Assembly: GCF_002934605.1 (NCBI RefSeq)
Contig: NZ_PTJC01000007.1
Coordinates: 336,644-400,643, forward strand
Length of the DNA stretch: 64,000 nucleotides
Direction: 5' to 3'
Source of the DNA: Neolewinella xylanilytica
GTDB lineage: Bacteria > Bacteroidota > Bacteroidia > Chitinophagales > Saprospiraceae
The translations under genes and the position numbers were made by a program. The number at the start of each line of letters is the position of its first letter. Within the stretch, counting starts at the first letter, position 1. The notes beneath the pieces are model-generated. The model searched no databases. It was not told where the DNA came from and worked only from the letters and a program-made list of their open reading frames with translations. This document shows, in pieces, positions 1 through 8,865 of the stretch.

Positions 1-689
1 CCATAGTCTGAAACTCTTTTCACCCAATCCTTCTGAACCACATAGTCGACAGTGGATATAGAGCAAATTATATTAGTGTTGAACCATTGTATGTAATTAG
101 TCCAGCGACCTAAATTGATAGCTTTTTTCTTTGTCCAATGTATTCCCGCCGCACATTGCATCAAAACGTAAAAATTACCGCTTCTGCCGTCGTCAAAGGT
201 CTTATAACCAATAGCATCTACCCCATCGTCTTTATAATCATTTGAAGCGAGTAATCCTCTTTCTTCAATACATCTTACGGCCAATTCATCTAAATAAGTA
301 TTTAAATTTTTACTTGCTGGAAATCCGAGGACGTATACATTTCCGTCAATGAAATTTTTCAGAGCATATGCACTAAGAATTTCAAACAATTTAGTTCCGT
401 TAGAAGTATCTGATGCGCCATAAAATGAATAATATACACACAAGAAATATTCAGGAACTTCTGTGTAGCTTTTCAAAGGCCTGATGATATTATTCTCGAT
501 TTCGTATAAAGGGTCTTTATAAAATCGCGATCTTTCTTCTAATTCAGAAATCCAACTATCGACTATATCTTCGTCTTCTTCACCACTAATAGTGATAATC
601 TTACTTTTGGACATAAATCGTCCAGTCTGCAAAAGATTAAGTTCCAGCCATTCAATTGCTTTTCCTTCTTTGAAATCAACGTAATCCAT
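1..689 (-). CDS. Partial nuclease-like protein (3' end beyond window)
   Basis: The minus strand is open from an ATG at 687-689 to the left edge (229 codons, no stop), so the C-terminus is missing. I do not recognise a named family. A stretch at about residues 153-182 reads DDGVDAIGYK, then an acidic turn, then FYVLMQCAAG and a Trp-Lys pair. This resembles the Asp ... Gln-x-Lys core of PD-(D/E)xK nucleases, except that the usual Lys is replaced in QCAAG. It begins 4 bp after the stop of the ParB-like gene upstream, so the two are very probably co-transcribed. Codon use is AT-rich like its partner and unlike the rest of the window, which suggests horizontal transfer. A role in DNA restriction or defence is inference only. 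Confidence 0.6.
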   Translation of the reverse strand, partial: MDYVDFKEGKAIEWLELNLLQTGRFMSKSKIITISGEEDEDIVDSWISELEERSRFYKDPLYEIENNIIRPLKSYTEVPEYFLCVYYSFYGASDTSNGTKLFEILSAYALKNFIDGNVYVLGFPASKNLNTYLDELAVRCIEERGLLASNDYKDDGVDAIGYKTFDDGRSGNFYVLMQCAAGIHWTKKKAINLGRWTNYIQWFNTNIICSISTVDYVVQKDWVKRVSDY

Positions 690-692
690 AGC

Positions 693-1883
693 CTAATGAA
701 TATTCTTTTCGAGGACTTCAATAGCTTCTTTCAGTAACTCTACTTCATCAAGCAACTGTTCTTCGTTTCTATATTTATATGCGTACTGCAATGAAGATTT
801 TATAGCTCTTGTTGCATTTCTTATTTTCTTAAGTAAAAACTCTTTCTCGCCGCTAGTTCTCTCATATGCACCATCTAAATCCTCATACTGCATAAGGTAC
901 TCAACTGCTTCTTCGTGCTTTACGACATAACTTAACTCACTGGTAATTTTCCTAGAGTCGGAGAGAACACGGTTTTTATTTCTTGATTTATCTCCGTAGA
1001 TCCAAGTAAGTATGTTTCTAAATTCTTCAAGTTTATCATCGGGAACTAAATCCTGTCCAAAATTTACATCTTTATATTTTGGCAGTCCTACATAATCTCT
1101 GATTGCTCCACTATTGTAGGCAACAGTTAATAGACTAAATTTATTTATTATAGGTTTGGTGTCAAAATCTAAATCCTCATTAGCCTGCTCATATAGTTTA
1201 AATGCTACATATTGCTTGACCAATTTATCAGATCTGTGAGCAATGATTTGTTGAACCTCTTTTATAGCTTCACTCACTGATTTATCTTGCTTGACATAAA
1301 AGTCGATCATATCAGCTGTATATGATGCCTGCGCAAAAGCTTCCCATTTAAGATTTCCAGCTATATGCCTTATTCCTAAATAGGTATATACATCTTCCCT
1401 TTTAGGGTAGATAATTGAAGGAATATTTGTTATATCATAGAGTATGTATTCATCATTCGTTTTGGGAAAAATTTTATCGAGTTTCAATTCATCTCTAAGA
1501 GCCTTATTAGAAATTAATTTTATAGCTGACAAACGACGATTTCCTTCAACAACAGTAAATGTAATTTCACCCGCCTCTATAAGTTCTTTATATTTTTCAG
1601 CTAAATCATCGACGTTGTCATATGCGTTGGGATCAAAATCTTTAGGCTTTTTATCAGGAATTACTACAATGGGCTCTTCGTCAAAATATCCGTTTTGAAC
1701 TAGTGATAACCCAACATTCTCAGAATCAAAGTGCTCGTATAGCACCCTTACCAAATCTGACTGAGAAGCATCTTCTGCTTTAGGCAAATAAGGAATTAAT
1801 CTAGGATTATTTCGATCTAAGGATATTATACTAGAACTTAAATCTAGAAGTGGTTTTCTTCCTCCTTTACCAGGGAATTCCAT
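693..1883 (-). CDS. ParB/sulfiredoxin-like N-terminal domain protein
   Basis: This is a 396-residue protein whose N-terminal third looks like the ParB/Srx nucleotide-binding fold. It has DRNNPRLIPY near residue 24, a Gly-rich loop LVQNGYFDEEPIVVI, and the hallmark VVEGNRRLSAIKL near residue 113 (ParB box GxRR). The remaining two thirds are helical and charged, with no recognised domain. It lacks the KorB/Spo0J helix-turn-helix of plasmid ParB, and no parA gene is adjacent, so a partition role is unlikely. Stand-alone ParB/Srx domains are common in mobile islands, where some act as nucleases or CTPases. The gene is strongly AT-rich and is followed after 4 bp by a nuclease-like gene. Function beyond the fold is not known. 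Confidence 0.7.
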   Translation of the reverse strand: MEFPGKGGRKPLLDLSSSIISLDRNNPRLIPYLPKAEDASQSDLVRVLYEHFDSENVGLSLVQNGYFDEEPIVVIPDKKPKDFDPNAYDNVDDLAEKYKELIEAGEITFTVVEGNRRLSAIKLISNKALRDELKLDKIFPKTNDEYILYDITNIPSIIYPKREDVYTYLGIRHIAGNLKWEAFAQASYTADMIDFYVKQDKSVSEAIKEVQQIIAHRSDKLVKQYVAFKLYEQANEDLDFDTKPIINKFSLLTVAYNSGAIRDYVGLPKYKDVNFGQDLVPDDKLEEFRNILTWIYGDKSRNKNRVLSDSRKITSELSYVVKHEEAVEYLMQYEDLDGAYERTSGEKEFLLKKIRNATRAIKSSLQYAYKYRNEEQLLDEVELLKEAIEVLEKNIH

Positions 1884-2221
1884 AGCTTATTAACTTTTAA
1901 ACATAGATAAACTAACAATTCAAAGTAATCAAATTTCCCAACACATTTTCTTTCTGAACATCAGTTTGAACACTTTAAGTTTAATTTTTCAGAATCGCAC
2001 ACTTTTTTGTTTGCGCGTAACACAGTGATCAACGCATTGCGCATACAACCATAAACTGACAGAAATTGACGTGTTTACGTCCTGTATATCCGCCGATGAT
2101 GAAAGAGTAGTCAAGGTAGAACAAATTGACGGTTGTGGGTCCAATTAGTGGATCCTCGCCCTTTTCGGCACCCAAAACCACCAGTTGGATAAGGAGACTA
2201 CCTACTTAGCTCCTACTATCT
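1884..2221. other. Intergenic junction between AT-rich island and GC-rich chromosome
   Basis: This gap holds no convincing gene. Its first ~200 bp are AT-rich and probably contain the promoter of the leftward ParB-like gene, although I found no clean TAnnTTTG element. From about 2080 the composition turns GC-rich. A weak inverted repeat, with arms near 2139-2151 and 2199-2187 and three mismatches, is visible but not compelling. No tRNA, integrase or clear attachment-site repeat is seen. Confidence 0.5.
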
Positions 2222-2761
2222 CTACCCACGCCGCATTACCTTAGGCCCATACCACAACCAAAACCCACTAACCGTAAACACCACCGTAGCCAGGCCCATC
2301 AGGGTGGAATAGACCAGCTTGAACGGGTCGTTCACGATACTACCGTCGTGGATGTGCTCGATGAAGTCGGCGCGGCGGATGCCGATGCTGAGGACTTCGC
2401 CGGTGGCGCCGTCCAGTTGGACTTCGCCGTAGTGGTTTTCGAAGAGGAACTTGATGGAGCCTTTACCGGGGCGGTAGTCGATGCGATCGATGGTGGTACC
2501 GTAGTCGGGGCCGAGCGAATCCACCAGGGCGGTCTGGGCAATCGTCAGCAATTCATCCGGGGGCAGCCATTCGGATAGGGGGCGGTCCGTGCCAGTTGCG
2601 GTGGATGGCATGATCCATTCGCTGTCCTTCTTCCAGCCCAGCAGGACGCTGGTGACCCCGATCACGAAAAAGAAAACGAACAGCGCCAGCCCCGTCCAGC
2701 GGTGTACGCTGCGGGTGCGGCGCAGCCATAGGGCCTGGCTTTTGCGGCGGTTCTTCTTCAT
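2222..2761 (-). CDS. PepSY-associated transmembrane protein
   Basis: This 179-residue membrane protein has the short PepSY_TM layout. A basic N-terminus ending in SVHRWTGL leads into a first membrane helix (about residues 22-42). A periplasmic part of ~100 residues follows, carrying a PepSY-like segment (GEVQLDGATGEVLSIG). A histidine-containing HIHDGS motif precedes a second helix near the C-terminus (about 150-171) ending in WLWYGPKV. Family members are associated with iron uptake or reductases, but the substrate here is unknown. It is the last gene of a leftward run that starts at rpoN, with a 34-bp gap after the glycosyltransferase. I see no terminator directly after it. Confidence 0.75.
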   Translation of the reverse strand: MKKNRRKSQALWLRRTRSVHRWTGLALFVFFFVIGVTSVLLGWKKDSEWIMPSTATGTDRPLSEWLPPDELLTIAQTALVDSLGPDYGTTIDRIDYRPGKGSIKFLFENHYGEVQLDGATGEVLSIGIRRADFIEHIHDGSIVNDPFKLVYSTLMGLATVVFTVSGFWLWYGPKVMRRG

Positions 2762-2795
2762 GCAATCGCTAAGATACCACGGTTAGGGGAGCCGC

Positions 2796-3890
2796 TTACC
2801 AGCTCTTCGAACTGGAAAAGCTGGCGGTCAGCAAAAACACATAATGCCAGGAGTACAGTAAATCAAATACCAAAATCATGGGCAGTTTCAGGAAAAACAG
2901 GACACCTGCGTCCCCGCCCAAAAACTGGCGCACCGGCTTGCGCCAAAAAGTTGCCGCTACCACGAGCGCGCGGAGGGCGTAGGCCAGCAGCGCCCACTTC
3001 CATACCGCGGTGAAGAGTAAAAAGAAGCCGGTCAGGTAAAAGAGGCCATGACTTAGCGCCAGCCCCACCAGCAAGGCCTGGTGGGCGCCGCGGTAGTGCA
3101 GGCCTACCGACTGGTGCCGAAGTTTTTGCTTGATGTAGCCGACCAGGGTAGGGACGGGCGTGCTGAACGTCCAGGCCGCCGGCTCGGTGACGCGGGCCGT
3201 GGTGCGCGCCCGGGAATAATAACCGACGATCAGGTCGTCGTCGCCACCGGGCAGGTTGTCGGGGCCGGGAAAACCGCCCGCCCGTCGGAAAAAGGTGCGT
3301 TGGTAGGCCAGGTTCCGCCCCACGGCCATGTACGGGTAGCCGCGGCGGGCCAACCCCTGGTAGTGGAGGGCGACGTGGGTTGCCTCGTACCGCTGCCAGG
3401 CGGCCAAAAGGCTCCTGCCGCCCCGGAGCGGCGCGCAGCCGAGGACCACCTCGTCGGATTGGGCGAGGGGAGCCGTCATACGCGTGAGCCATTCATCGCT
3501 GGCGGCTATGCAGTCGGCGTCGGTGAGCAAAACGATATCGTGATTCGCGGCCCGGAGCCCGGCGCGGAGGGCATCGCGTTTGCCGGGGTTGGTATCGCCG
3601 GGGTCGATGATGCGCAGGCGGTCGTCTTCACCGGCCAGCTTCGCGGCAATGTCGCCGGAGCCGTCGGTGGAGTTATCGTCGACGGCGAGGAGTTCGAAAG
3701 CGGAGTGCCGTTGGGTGAGGATGGAGCGCAGACAGGCCTCCAGCGTAGCCGCTTCGTTATGGAAGCAAACCAGGACGGAGACGGGCTGCTCATGGCTAGC
3801 CGGCCCGGGGGCGGGATCGAGGGCCCGGTAAAAGATAAACAGCCAGGCGGCGACCTGAACGGTTAGGGCAACCAGCAGCAGGGTCAGCAT
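2796..3890 (-). CDS. Family 2 glycosyltransferase, membrane-bound
   Basis: This 364-residue protein has an N-terminal membrane anchor (about 2-20), a GT-A domain and C-terminal membrane helices. Visible GT2 motifs are VSVLVCFHNE at the domain start, VDDNSTDGS for the first nucleotide-binding aspartates, TDADC (DxD, metal binding), GGDDDL (the ED-type catalytic region) and KQKLRHQS in place of the QxxRW motif. At least three hydrophobic helices follow. It would transfer a sugar from a nucleotide donor at the inner membrane, but the acceptor cannot be told. Its start codon abuts the stop of the GNAT gene with no gap, so translation may be coupled. Confidence 0.85.
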   Translation of the reverse strand: MLTLLLVALTVQVAAWLFIFYRALDPAPGPASHEQPVSVLVCFHNEAATLEACLRSILTQRHSAFELLAVDDNSTDGSGDIAAKLAGEDDRLRIIDPGDTNPGKRDALRAGLRAANHDIVLLTDADCIAASDEWLTRMTAPLAQSDEVVLGCAPLRGGRSLLAAWQRYEATHVALHYQGLARRGYPYMAVGRNLAYQRTFFRRAGGFPGPDNLPGGDDDLIVGYYSRARTTARVTEPAAWTFSTPVPTLVGYIKQKLRHQSVGLHYRGAHQALLVGLALSHGLFYLTGFFLLFTAVWKWALLAYALRALVVAATFWRKPVRQFLGGDAGVLFFLKLPMILVFDLLYSWHYVFLLTASFSSSKSW

Positions 3891-4181
3891 TTACGGCGCT
3901 ACCGTAACGTCTTCCCACTCGGGGTGGCGGCTCACGTAGGAGGCCACGAAGGGGCAGGACGGGATAGCCTTCAAGTTGTTGTCGCGGGCGTACTGGAGGG
4001 CGGTGCTGACGAGACTGCCACCAATGCCCTGACCGGAGAGCTCGTCGGGAACTTCGGTGTGTACCAAGTCGATGAATTCGTCATCCTTCATGCGGTACTC
4101 GAGCTTACTCAGTTGGGAACCCTGGCTAATTTCGAAACGGTTTTTATCGGGGTTGTTGACGACGGACTCGGAATTGGACAT
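3891..4181 (-). CDS. Short GNAT-type N-acetyltransferase (YjdJ-like)
   Basis: This 96-residue protein matches the compact GNAT_2/YjdJ group. It has a short beta-rich N-terminus and then GQGIGGSLVSTALQYAR, the acetyl-CoA pyrophosphate-binding loop (Q/R-x-x-G-x-G/A). It ends with CPFVASYVSRHPEW, whose C-P and Y-hP residues are typical of this small family. It is a complete single domain at the usual family length. Substrates of these minimal acetyltransferases are unknown. It lies between rpoN upstream and the glycosyltransferase directly downstream in the same leftward run. Confidence 0.8.
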   Translation of the reverse strand: MSNSESVVNNPDKNRFEISQGSQLSKLEYRMKDDEFIDLVHTEVPDELSGQGIGGSLVSTALQYARDNNLKAIPSCPFVASYVSRHPEWEDVTVAP

Positions 4182-4235
4182 AGGCAGCTGGTTTATTGGG
4201 GCCGCAATAGTACGTACAATACCGGGAGATGTTTG

Positions 4236-5732
4236 TTACAATTCCTTGCGTAATCGGGCTACGGGCTGGCCGAGCTGTTCCCGGTATTTCGCCACCGTTC
4301 GCCGGGCGATATCGTAGCCGGCATCCTTCAGCGCGCTTTGCAGTTTGCTGTCGTTCAGGGGCTTGCGTTTGTTTTCCTTGTCGATAATTTCGCCCAGTAC
4401 CTTCTTTACCTGGGTCGTACTCACTTCCTCGCCTTCCTTATTGGTCATGCCTTCGCTGAAGAATTCCCGCAGGGAGAAGGTGCCGTAGTCGGTCTGGACG
4501 AACTTGCTGTTCACGACCCGGCTCACGGTACTGATGTCCAGCTCGGTGGGGGCGGCAATGTCCTTGAGGATCATGGGCCGGAGGGTCTTCAGGTCACCGG
4601 TGCGGAAGAACTGCTCCTGGTAGCGGACGATGGCGTGCATTACGCTGTACAGGGTCTGCTGCCGTTGTTGGATGGCCTCGATGAACCAGCTGGCGGAATC
4701 GATATTCTGGCGGATGAAACCGGCTGCCTGTTTCTGGGCGGTCGTCAGTTTCCCGCTTTCCTTTTGCTTCCGGCGGTATTCGGCGAGCTGTTGCTGGTAG
4801 TAGTCATTGATCTTCAGGTCGGGGGCGTTGCGGGAGGTGAGGCGGAGTTTGAGCTCACCGTCCTGCACCGTGACGAGAAAATCCGGCACGACGACACGTG
4901 CCGCCCTCCCCCCGGCACGGCCGCTGAGGCCCGAAGCCGGTTTCGGGTTGAGTTTCAGAATCTCGTTGAGGGCGTCCCGGAGTTCGTCTTCGTCGACCTG
5001 TAGTTTGTCCCGGAGCTTGTCGTAGTGCTTTTTACTGAAGAGCTCGAAGTACTCGCGGATGATGGTCTGGGCGAGCACCAGGTCGGCGAAGTGGTGGGCA
5101 TCCAGGTCTTCGCCGTTGTCGACCTTGTTGTTGAGCTGAAGCAGCAGGCATTCCCGGAGGTTGCGGGCGGCCAGGCCCGGCGGGTCCAGAGACTGGACGA
5201 TCTTCAGTACGTCCTTGATCCGACGGGTGTCGACCTCGACGTTGTAGTTGATAAGCAGGTCGTCGGCAATGGCGGAAGGCAGCCGCTGTAGGTAACCGTC
5301 GTCGTCGAGGTTGCCGATAATCTGCAGGGCGATGGTGCGGTCGAGGGGGGTATCGAACTCCAGACTGGAGAGCTGTCCTTCCAGGTACTCAAAGAAGGAG
5401 TTCTCGTCGGCCGTGTAGCTGCCGGGGGCGTCGTAGGTTTCCTCGTTGCTTCCGGACTGCTGGTAGTTAGTGGGGTCGTCGTCGATGTACTGCTGGAAGA
5501 GCTCCTCCATTTCGAAGGGGTCGTCTTGCTTTTGATCGGCTTCCTGGGCGTCGTGATCGAGGGGGTCGTTGGCGGATTCCGGCGGGGCTTCCTCGAGGGT
5601 GGGGTTGCGTTCCAGCTCCTCCTTTACCCGCTGCTCCAACTCATACAGCGGCAGCTGCATCAACTGCATCAACTGAATCTGACGCGGGCTGAGCTTTTGG
5701 AGCTGGGATTGCTTGAGCGACTGTCCGAGCAT
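4236..5732 (-). CDS. rpoN: RNA polymerase sigma-54 factor
   Basis: Sigma-54 directs RNA polymerase to -24/-12 promoters and needs AAA+ activators. The 498-residue product has the glutamine/leucine-rich region I at its start (QIQLMQLMQLPLYELEQ, then EELERNPTLEE). An acidic linker (region II) and the core-binding and HTH regions follow. The RpoN box ARRTVAKYRE lies at about residues 476-485. I chose the ATG at 5730-5732 because region I starts right there. A GTG 63 bp upstream would add 21 proline-rich residues not seen in the family. The gene is divergent from the M3 peptidase gene and heads the leftward run with the GNAT, GT2 and PepSY genes. No sigma-54 activator is in the window. Confidence 0.95.
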   Translation of the reverse strand: MLGQSLKQSQLQKLSPRQIQLMQLMQLPLYELEQRVKEELERNPTLEEAPPESANDPLDHDAQEADQKQDDPFEMEELFQQYIDDDPTNYQQSGSNEETYDAPGSYTADENSFFEYLEGQLSSLEFDTPLDRTIALQIIGNLDDDGYLQRLPSAIADDLLINYNVEVDTRRIKDVLKIVQSLDPPGLAARNLRECLLLQLNNKVDNGEDLDAHHFADLVLAQTIIREYFELFSKKHYDKLRDKLQVDEDELRDALNEILKLNPKPASGLSGRAGGRAARVVVPDFLVTVQDGELKLRLTSRNAPDLKINDYYQQQLAEYRRKQKESGKLTTAQKQAAGFIRQNIDSASWFIEAIQQRQQTLYSVMHAIVRYQEQFFRTGDLKTLRPMILKDIAAPTELDISTVSRVVNSKFVQTDYGTFSLREFFSEGMTNKEGEEVSTTQVKKVLGEIIDKENKRKPLNDSKLQSALKDAGYDIARRTVAKYREQLGQPVARLRKEL

Positions 5733-5817
5733 AGGTGAACTATAGGGTAGCGGTGCGTGGTTAAGGTTAGGGCGCCGGGGCGCAGGTTCAATCACCCTTC
5801 AATTCATACCAGTCTAC

Positions 5818-7503
5818 ATGGCACAAATTACTTTTCCGGACTTTGAATATAATCGACCGGACTTGGATCGGCTAGAAAATGCGTTTCAGGACGTACTTGT
5901 TGTATTGCGCAAGGCGGAAACCGTCAATGATGCCATTGCGGCGGTAGAACAGATCGACGCGATTCGGGCGACCGTAGCTACGGCTTACAATATCGGTTAT
6001 ATCCGCTACAGCATTAACACCCGCGACAAATTTTATAAGGAAGAAAAAGAGTGGTTCGACACCCATCTCCCCCGCACCGAGCAGTGGCGCATCGATTACT
6101 ATCGGGCGCTGCTGGATAGCCCGCACCGGGAGTCCATCGAGCTGAAGTTCGGTAAGCAGCTGTTCGATTCCGCCAAAGTCAGCCTCAACACCTTCCGCCC
6201 GGAGATCCTGGAGGAATTGCAGGCGACCAACAAGCTAAGCAGCGAATTCACCGAAATGCGCGGTGGGGCCGAGATCGAACTGGACGGAAAAATTTACAAC
6301 CTCTCCAGCATCGCCCCGCTCGAGCAGGTTCCCGACCGGGAGAAACGCAGGGAAGCCAGCACCGCCAAGTGGAACTGGTTCGCCGACCATCGCGACCGCC
6401 TGGAAGCCATCTACGCGGAAATGGTGCAACTCCGGACTACTATGGCCCACAAGCTCGGATACGACAACTACGTGGAACTCGGTTACGCCAATATGAACCG
6501 TACGGACTACGGGCCCGAAGAAGTGGCCAATTTCCGCCGGCAGATCCGCGATCATATCGTGCCCATCGCCCAGCAGCTATACGAAAAGCAACGCGAACGA
6601 CTAGGGGTAGACCGGCTGCGGTACTACGATCTTGCTTTCCGGTTCCCCGATGGGAATCCTACCCCCAAAGGCAGCCCGGAGGAGATCGTGGCCCACGCCG
6701 ACAAGATGTACCGGGAGCTGAGCGAGGAGACCGGTGACTTCTTCCGAATCCTCCAGGAGCGCAAACTGATGGACCTCGAAGCCAAGGACGGCAAGGCCCC
6801 CGGTGGGTACTGCACCTACATCAACGAGTATCAGACGCCCTACATTTTCAGCAACTTCAACGGTACGAGCCACGACATCGACGTACTCACCCATGAGTTC
6901 GGCCATGCTTTCCAGGTGTACAGCAGCCGCGACCAGCGCCCGATGGAGTACAACTGGCCCACCTTCGACGCCGCGGAGATCCACTCGATGAGCATGGAAT
7001 TCTTCACTTACCCCTGGATGGAGGGCTTCTTCAAGGAGGATACCCAGAAGTATTACTTCAGCCACCTGTCCGGTGCCTTCCGTTTTCTTCCCTACGGTTG
7101 TGCGGTAGACGAGTTCCAGCACTGCGTGTACGAAAATCCGGACCTCGACAACGCCGGCCGCAACGCGATCTGGAAGGAAATGGAGGCAACCTACCTGCCG
7201 CACCTCGATTACAGCGATAACGCCCACCTGCAAGCCGGCACCTTCTGGCAGAGCCAGGGGCATATCTACAGCGTGCCGTTTTACTACATCGATTACTGCC
7301 TGGCCCAGATCTGTGCCTTCCAGTTCCACTTGATGGACGAAAAGGACCACGCCTCGGCCTGGAACAGCTACGTCCAACTCTGTAAGGCCGGTGGGTCGAA
7401 GTCCTTCCTCGAGCTGGTCAAACTGGCCGGCCTGGAAAACCCCTTCGAGGACGGGGTGGTAAAGAAGATCGCGGATCGGCTGGTCGACCGGTTGGAACTG
7501 TAA
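5818..7503 (+). CDS. M3 family oligoendopeptidase (PepF-type)
   Basis: This 561-residue cytoplasmic zinc peptidase cleaves short peptides. The catalytic HEFGH motif sits at residues 359-363, with the downstream glutamate of the M3 family in AAEIHSMSMEFF. The Gly/Tyr-rich substrate loop is visible in GGYCTYINEYQTPYIFSNFNG, about 40 residues earlier. Length fits M3B oligoendopeptidases (about 560-600). There is no signal peptide. The gene is divergent from rpoN across ~85 bp and is followed by the MFS gene after 50 bp. That MFS gene has its own promoter-like element, so the two may be separately transcribed. Confidence 0.92.
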   Translation: MAQITFPDFEYNRPDLDRLENAFQDVLVVLRKAETVNDAIAAVEQIDAIRATVATAYNIGYIRYSINTRDKFYKEEKEWFDTHLPRTEQWRIDYYRALLDSPHRESIELKFGKQLFDSAKVSLNTFRPEILEELQATNKLSSEFTEMRGGAEIELDGKIYNLSSIAPLEQVPDREKRREASTAKWNWFADHRDRLEAIYAEMVQLRTTMAHKLGYDNYVELGYANMNRTDYGPEEVANFRRQIRDHIVPIAQQLYEKQRERLGVDRLRYYDLAFRFPDGNPTPKGSPEEIVAHADKMYRELSEETGDFFRILQERKLMDLEAKDGKAPGGYCTYINEYQTPYIFSNFNGTSHDIDVLTHEFGHAFQVYSSRDQRPMEYNWPTFDAAEIHSMSMEFFTYPWMEGFFKEDTQKYYFSHLSGAFRFLPYGCAVDEFQHCVYENPDLDNAGRNAIWKEMEATYLPHLDYSDNAHLQAGTFWQSQGHIYSVPFYYIDYCLAQICAFQFHLMDEKDHASAWNSYVQLCKAGGSKSFLELVKLAGLENPFEDGVVKKIADRLVDRLEL

Positions 7504-7541
7504 TTACGTCTACTACCCGTATCGGCCGAAGACCTTAAACG

Positions 7542-7549
7542 TACTTTTG
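7542..7549 (+). promoter_or_regulatory. Bacteroidota -7 element before the MFS gene
   Basis: The octamer TACTTTTG matches the Bacteroidota consensus TAnnTTTG exactly. It ends only 4 bp before the GTG chosen as start of the MFS gene, so the transcript would be leaderless or nearly so, unless the site is fortuitous. I see no convincing -33 TTG at the right distance. Confidence 0.4.
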
Positions 7550-7553
7550 CCCC

Positions 7554-8765
7554 GTGAGTGGTCAAAAGGGCGGAAACCGGCATGCTTTAGGGTATCTGAA
7601 AGGGAGGCTTTCCGTACTGCTCTTCCTCCAATTTGCCGTTTGGTCGAGCTGGCTGATCAATTTGGGGACTTACCTGCTCGATACCCTCGAGTTTACGGGC
7701 CTGCAGGTAGGCATGATTTACGCGACTAACGCCATTGCCGCTACGGTAGCTCCGCCGCTAATGGGCTGGTTGGCCGACCGTAGCTACCCCTCCGAACGCC
7801 TGATGGGGGTACTGAATGTCATCGGTGGATCGGCGCTGATCGCCTGCTACTTTACGACCAGTTTCGGATGGTTTTACGGCTGGATGCTGCTATTCAACCT
7901 TTGCTTCATCCCCACTTTCAGCCTCGCGGCGGCCATGTGCTTCTACCACCTGGAGCGGCCCGCCCAGGAATACCCGCTGATCCGGGTGTGGGGAACGGTA
8001 TCGTTCATGCTGGTCGGAGTAGCGCTGAGCGTTTTCCAGGTGGAGTACTCCGCCTTGCCGATACTGTCGGGAGGTATCGTAGCCCTGTTACTGGCGGGGT
8101 ACTCGTTCTTTTTGCCCCACACGCCGCCGGAACCGGGCTTCAACTGGGCTGCGCTGCGGGGAGAAGAGGTCCGGAGTATTTTCCGCGAACGGGGCATGGT
8201 GGTACTGCTGATCGCGCTCCTGGCAAGTTGCATTCCCTCCTCCTTTTACTATAGCTTCCTGAATCCATTTCTGAACGAGGTGGGCTGGGAGGCCGCGGCG
8301 GCTAAGATGGCGCTCGGGCAGCTGTTCGAGATTGCCGTGGTACTGGCGATGCCGATCATTTTCCGGAGGTTTCGTTTTCGGGGCATCATCTTCTGGGGGC
8401 TGATGGCCTGGGGGTTGCGCTACTTCGCCTTCGGGATCGGCCGGCCCGGCGACCAGGAATGGTTACTCTACGCGGGCATCATGGTGCAGGGCGTGGCTTT
8501 CGCCTGGATCATCATCGCGGCCCAAATCTACGTCAACAACCGGGTGCCCAGCTACCTCCGCAATACCGCCCAGGGTTTGATATCCTTCGCCAACCTCGGG
8601 CTTGGCGCCTTTCTGGGAAGCTGGATCGCCGGGGAGACGGTGAGTGCGAACCTCCTGGCGGACGGTACCCATGACTGGTGGTCGATCTGGGTAGTGCCGG
8701 GTACGGTAGGAATCGGGGCCGCGGTGTTTTTCTGGGTAGCTTTCCCACGTTCCGGGAGGTTGTAG
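7554..8765 (+). CDS. MFS transporter, nucleoside:H+ symporter-like (NupG/XapB type)
   Basis: This 403-residue integral membrane protein has about 12 hydrophobic helices. The first helix reads FLQFAVWSSWLINLGTYL, a close match to the NupG/XapB group, which starts with an FLQF-W-SWL-GSY-like pattern. The following YATNAIAATVAPPLMGWLADR matches the MFS motif-A region. These carriers import nucleosides with protons. The exact substrate here is not proven. The only in-frame start ahead of helix 1 is a GTG at 7554. No nucleoside-catabolic gene is adjacent. Confidence 0.8.
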   Translation: MSGQKGGNRHALGYLKGRLSVLLFLQFAVWSSWLINLGTYLLDTLEFTGLQVGMIYATNAIAATVAPPLMGWLADRSYPSERLMGVLNVIGGSALIACYFTTSFGWFYGWMLLFNLCFIPTFSLAAAMCFYHLERPAQEYPLIRVWGTVSFMLVGVALSVFQVEYSALPILSGGIVALLLAGYSFFLPHTPPEPGFNWAALRGEEVRSIFRERGMVVLLIALLASCIPSSFYYSFLNPFLNEVGWEAAAAKMALGQLFEIAVVLAMPIIFRRFRFRGIIFWGLMAWGLRYFAFGIGRPGDQEWLLYAGIMVQGVAFAWIIIAAQIYVNNRVPSYLRNTAQGLISFANLGLGAFLGSWIAGETVSANLLADGTHDWWSIWVVPGTVGIGAAVFFWVAFPRSGRL

Positions 8766-8782
8766 GAGCCGTTTTCTCTCCT

Positions 8783-8794
8783 GCGCTCCGGCGC
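8783..8794. repeat. Interspersed GCGCTCCGGCGC motif, copy 1
   Basis: This is the first of five exact copies in the window of the 12-mer GCGCTCCGGCGC (either strand). It usually has a CTCC/TTCC run on one side and A-rich DNA on the other. Here it reads CTCCT-motif-CAAAA directly after the MFS stop. Confidence 0.5.
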
Positions 8795-8795
8795 C

Positions 8796-8829
8796 AAAAA
8801 AAACCGCCGCGACCTGTAGAGGGCGGCGG
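8796..8829 (-). terminator. Rho-independent terminator of the short AraC gene
   Basis: Read leftward, a GC-only 7-bp stem (8829-8823 pairing with 8810-8804, CCGCCGC/GCGGCGG) with a 12-nt loop is followed by eight T (A-run 8796-8803 on the plus strand). It lies 37 bp beyond the stop of the leftward AraC gene. Confidence 0.8.
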
Positions 8830-8865
8830 CGGGGCAAGGCTACAGAGACACTAACAAACACAATT

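Noticed and set aside
693..1883. Chromosome or plasmid partition ParB
   Set aside because: There is no ParA neighbour, no HTH and no parS-like sites; only the N-terminal fold resembles ParB.
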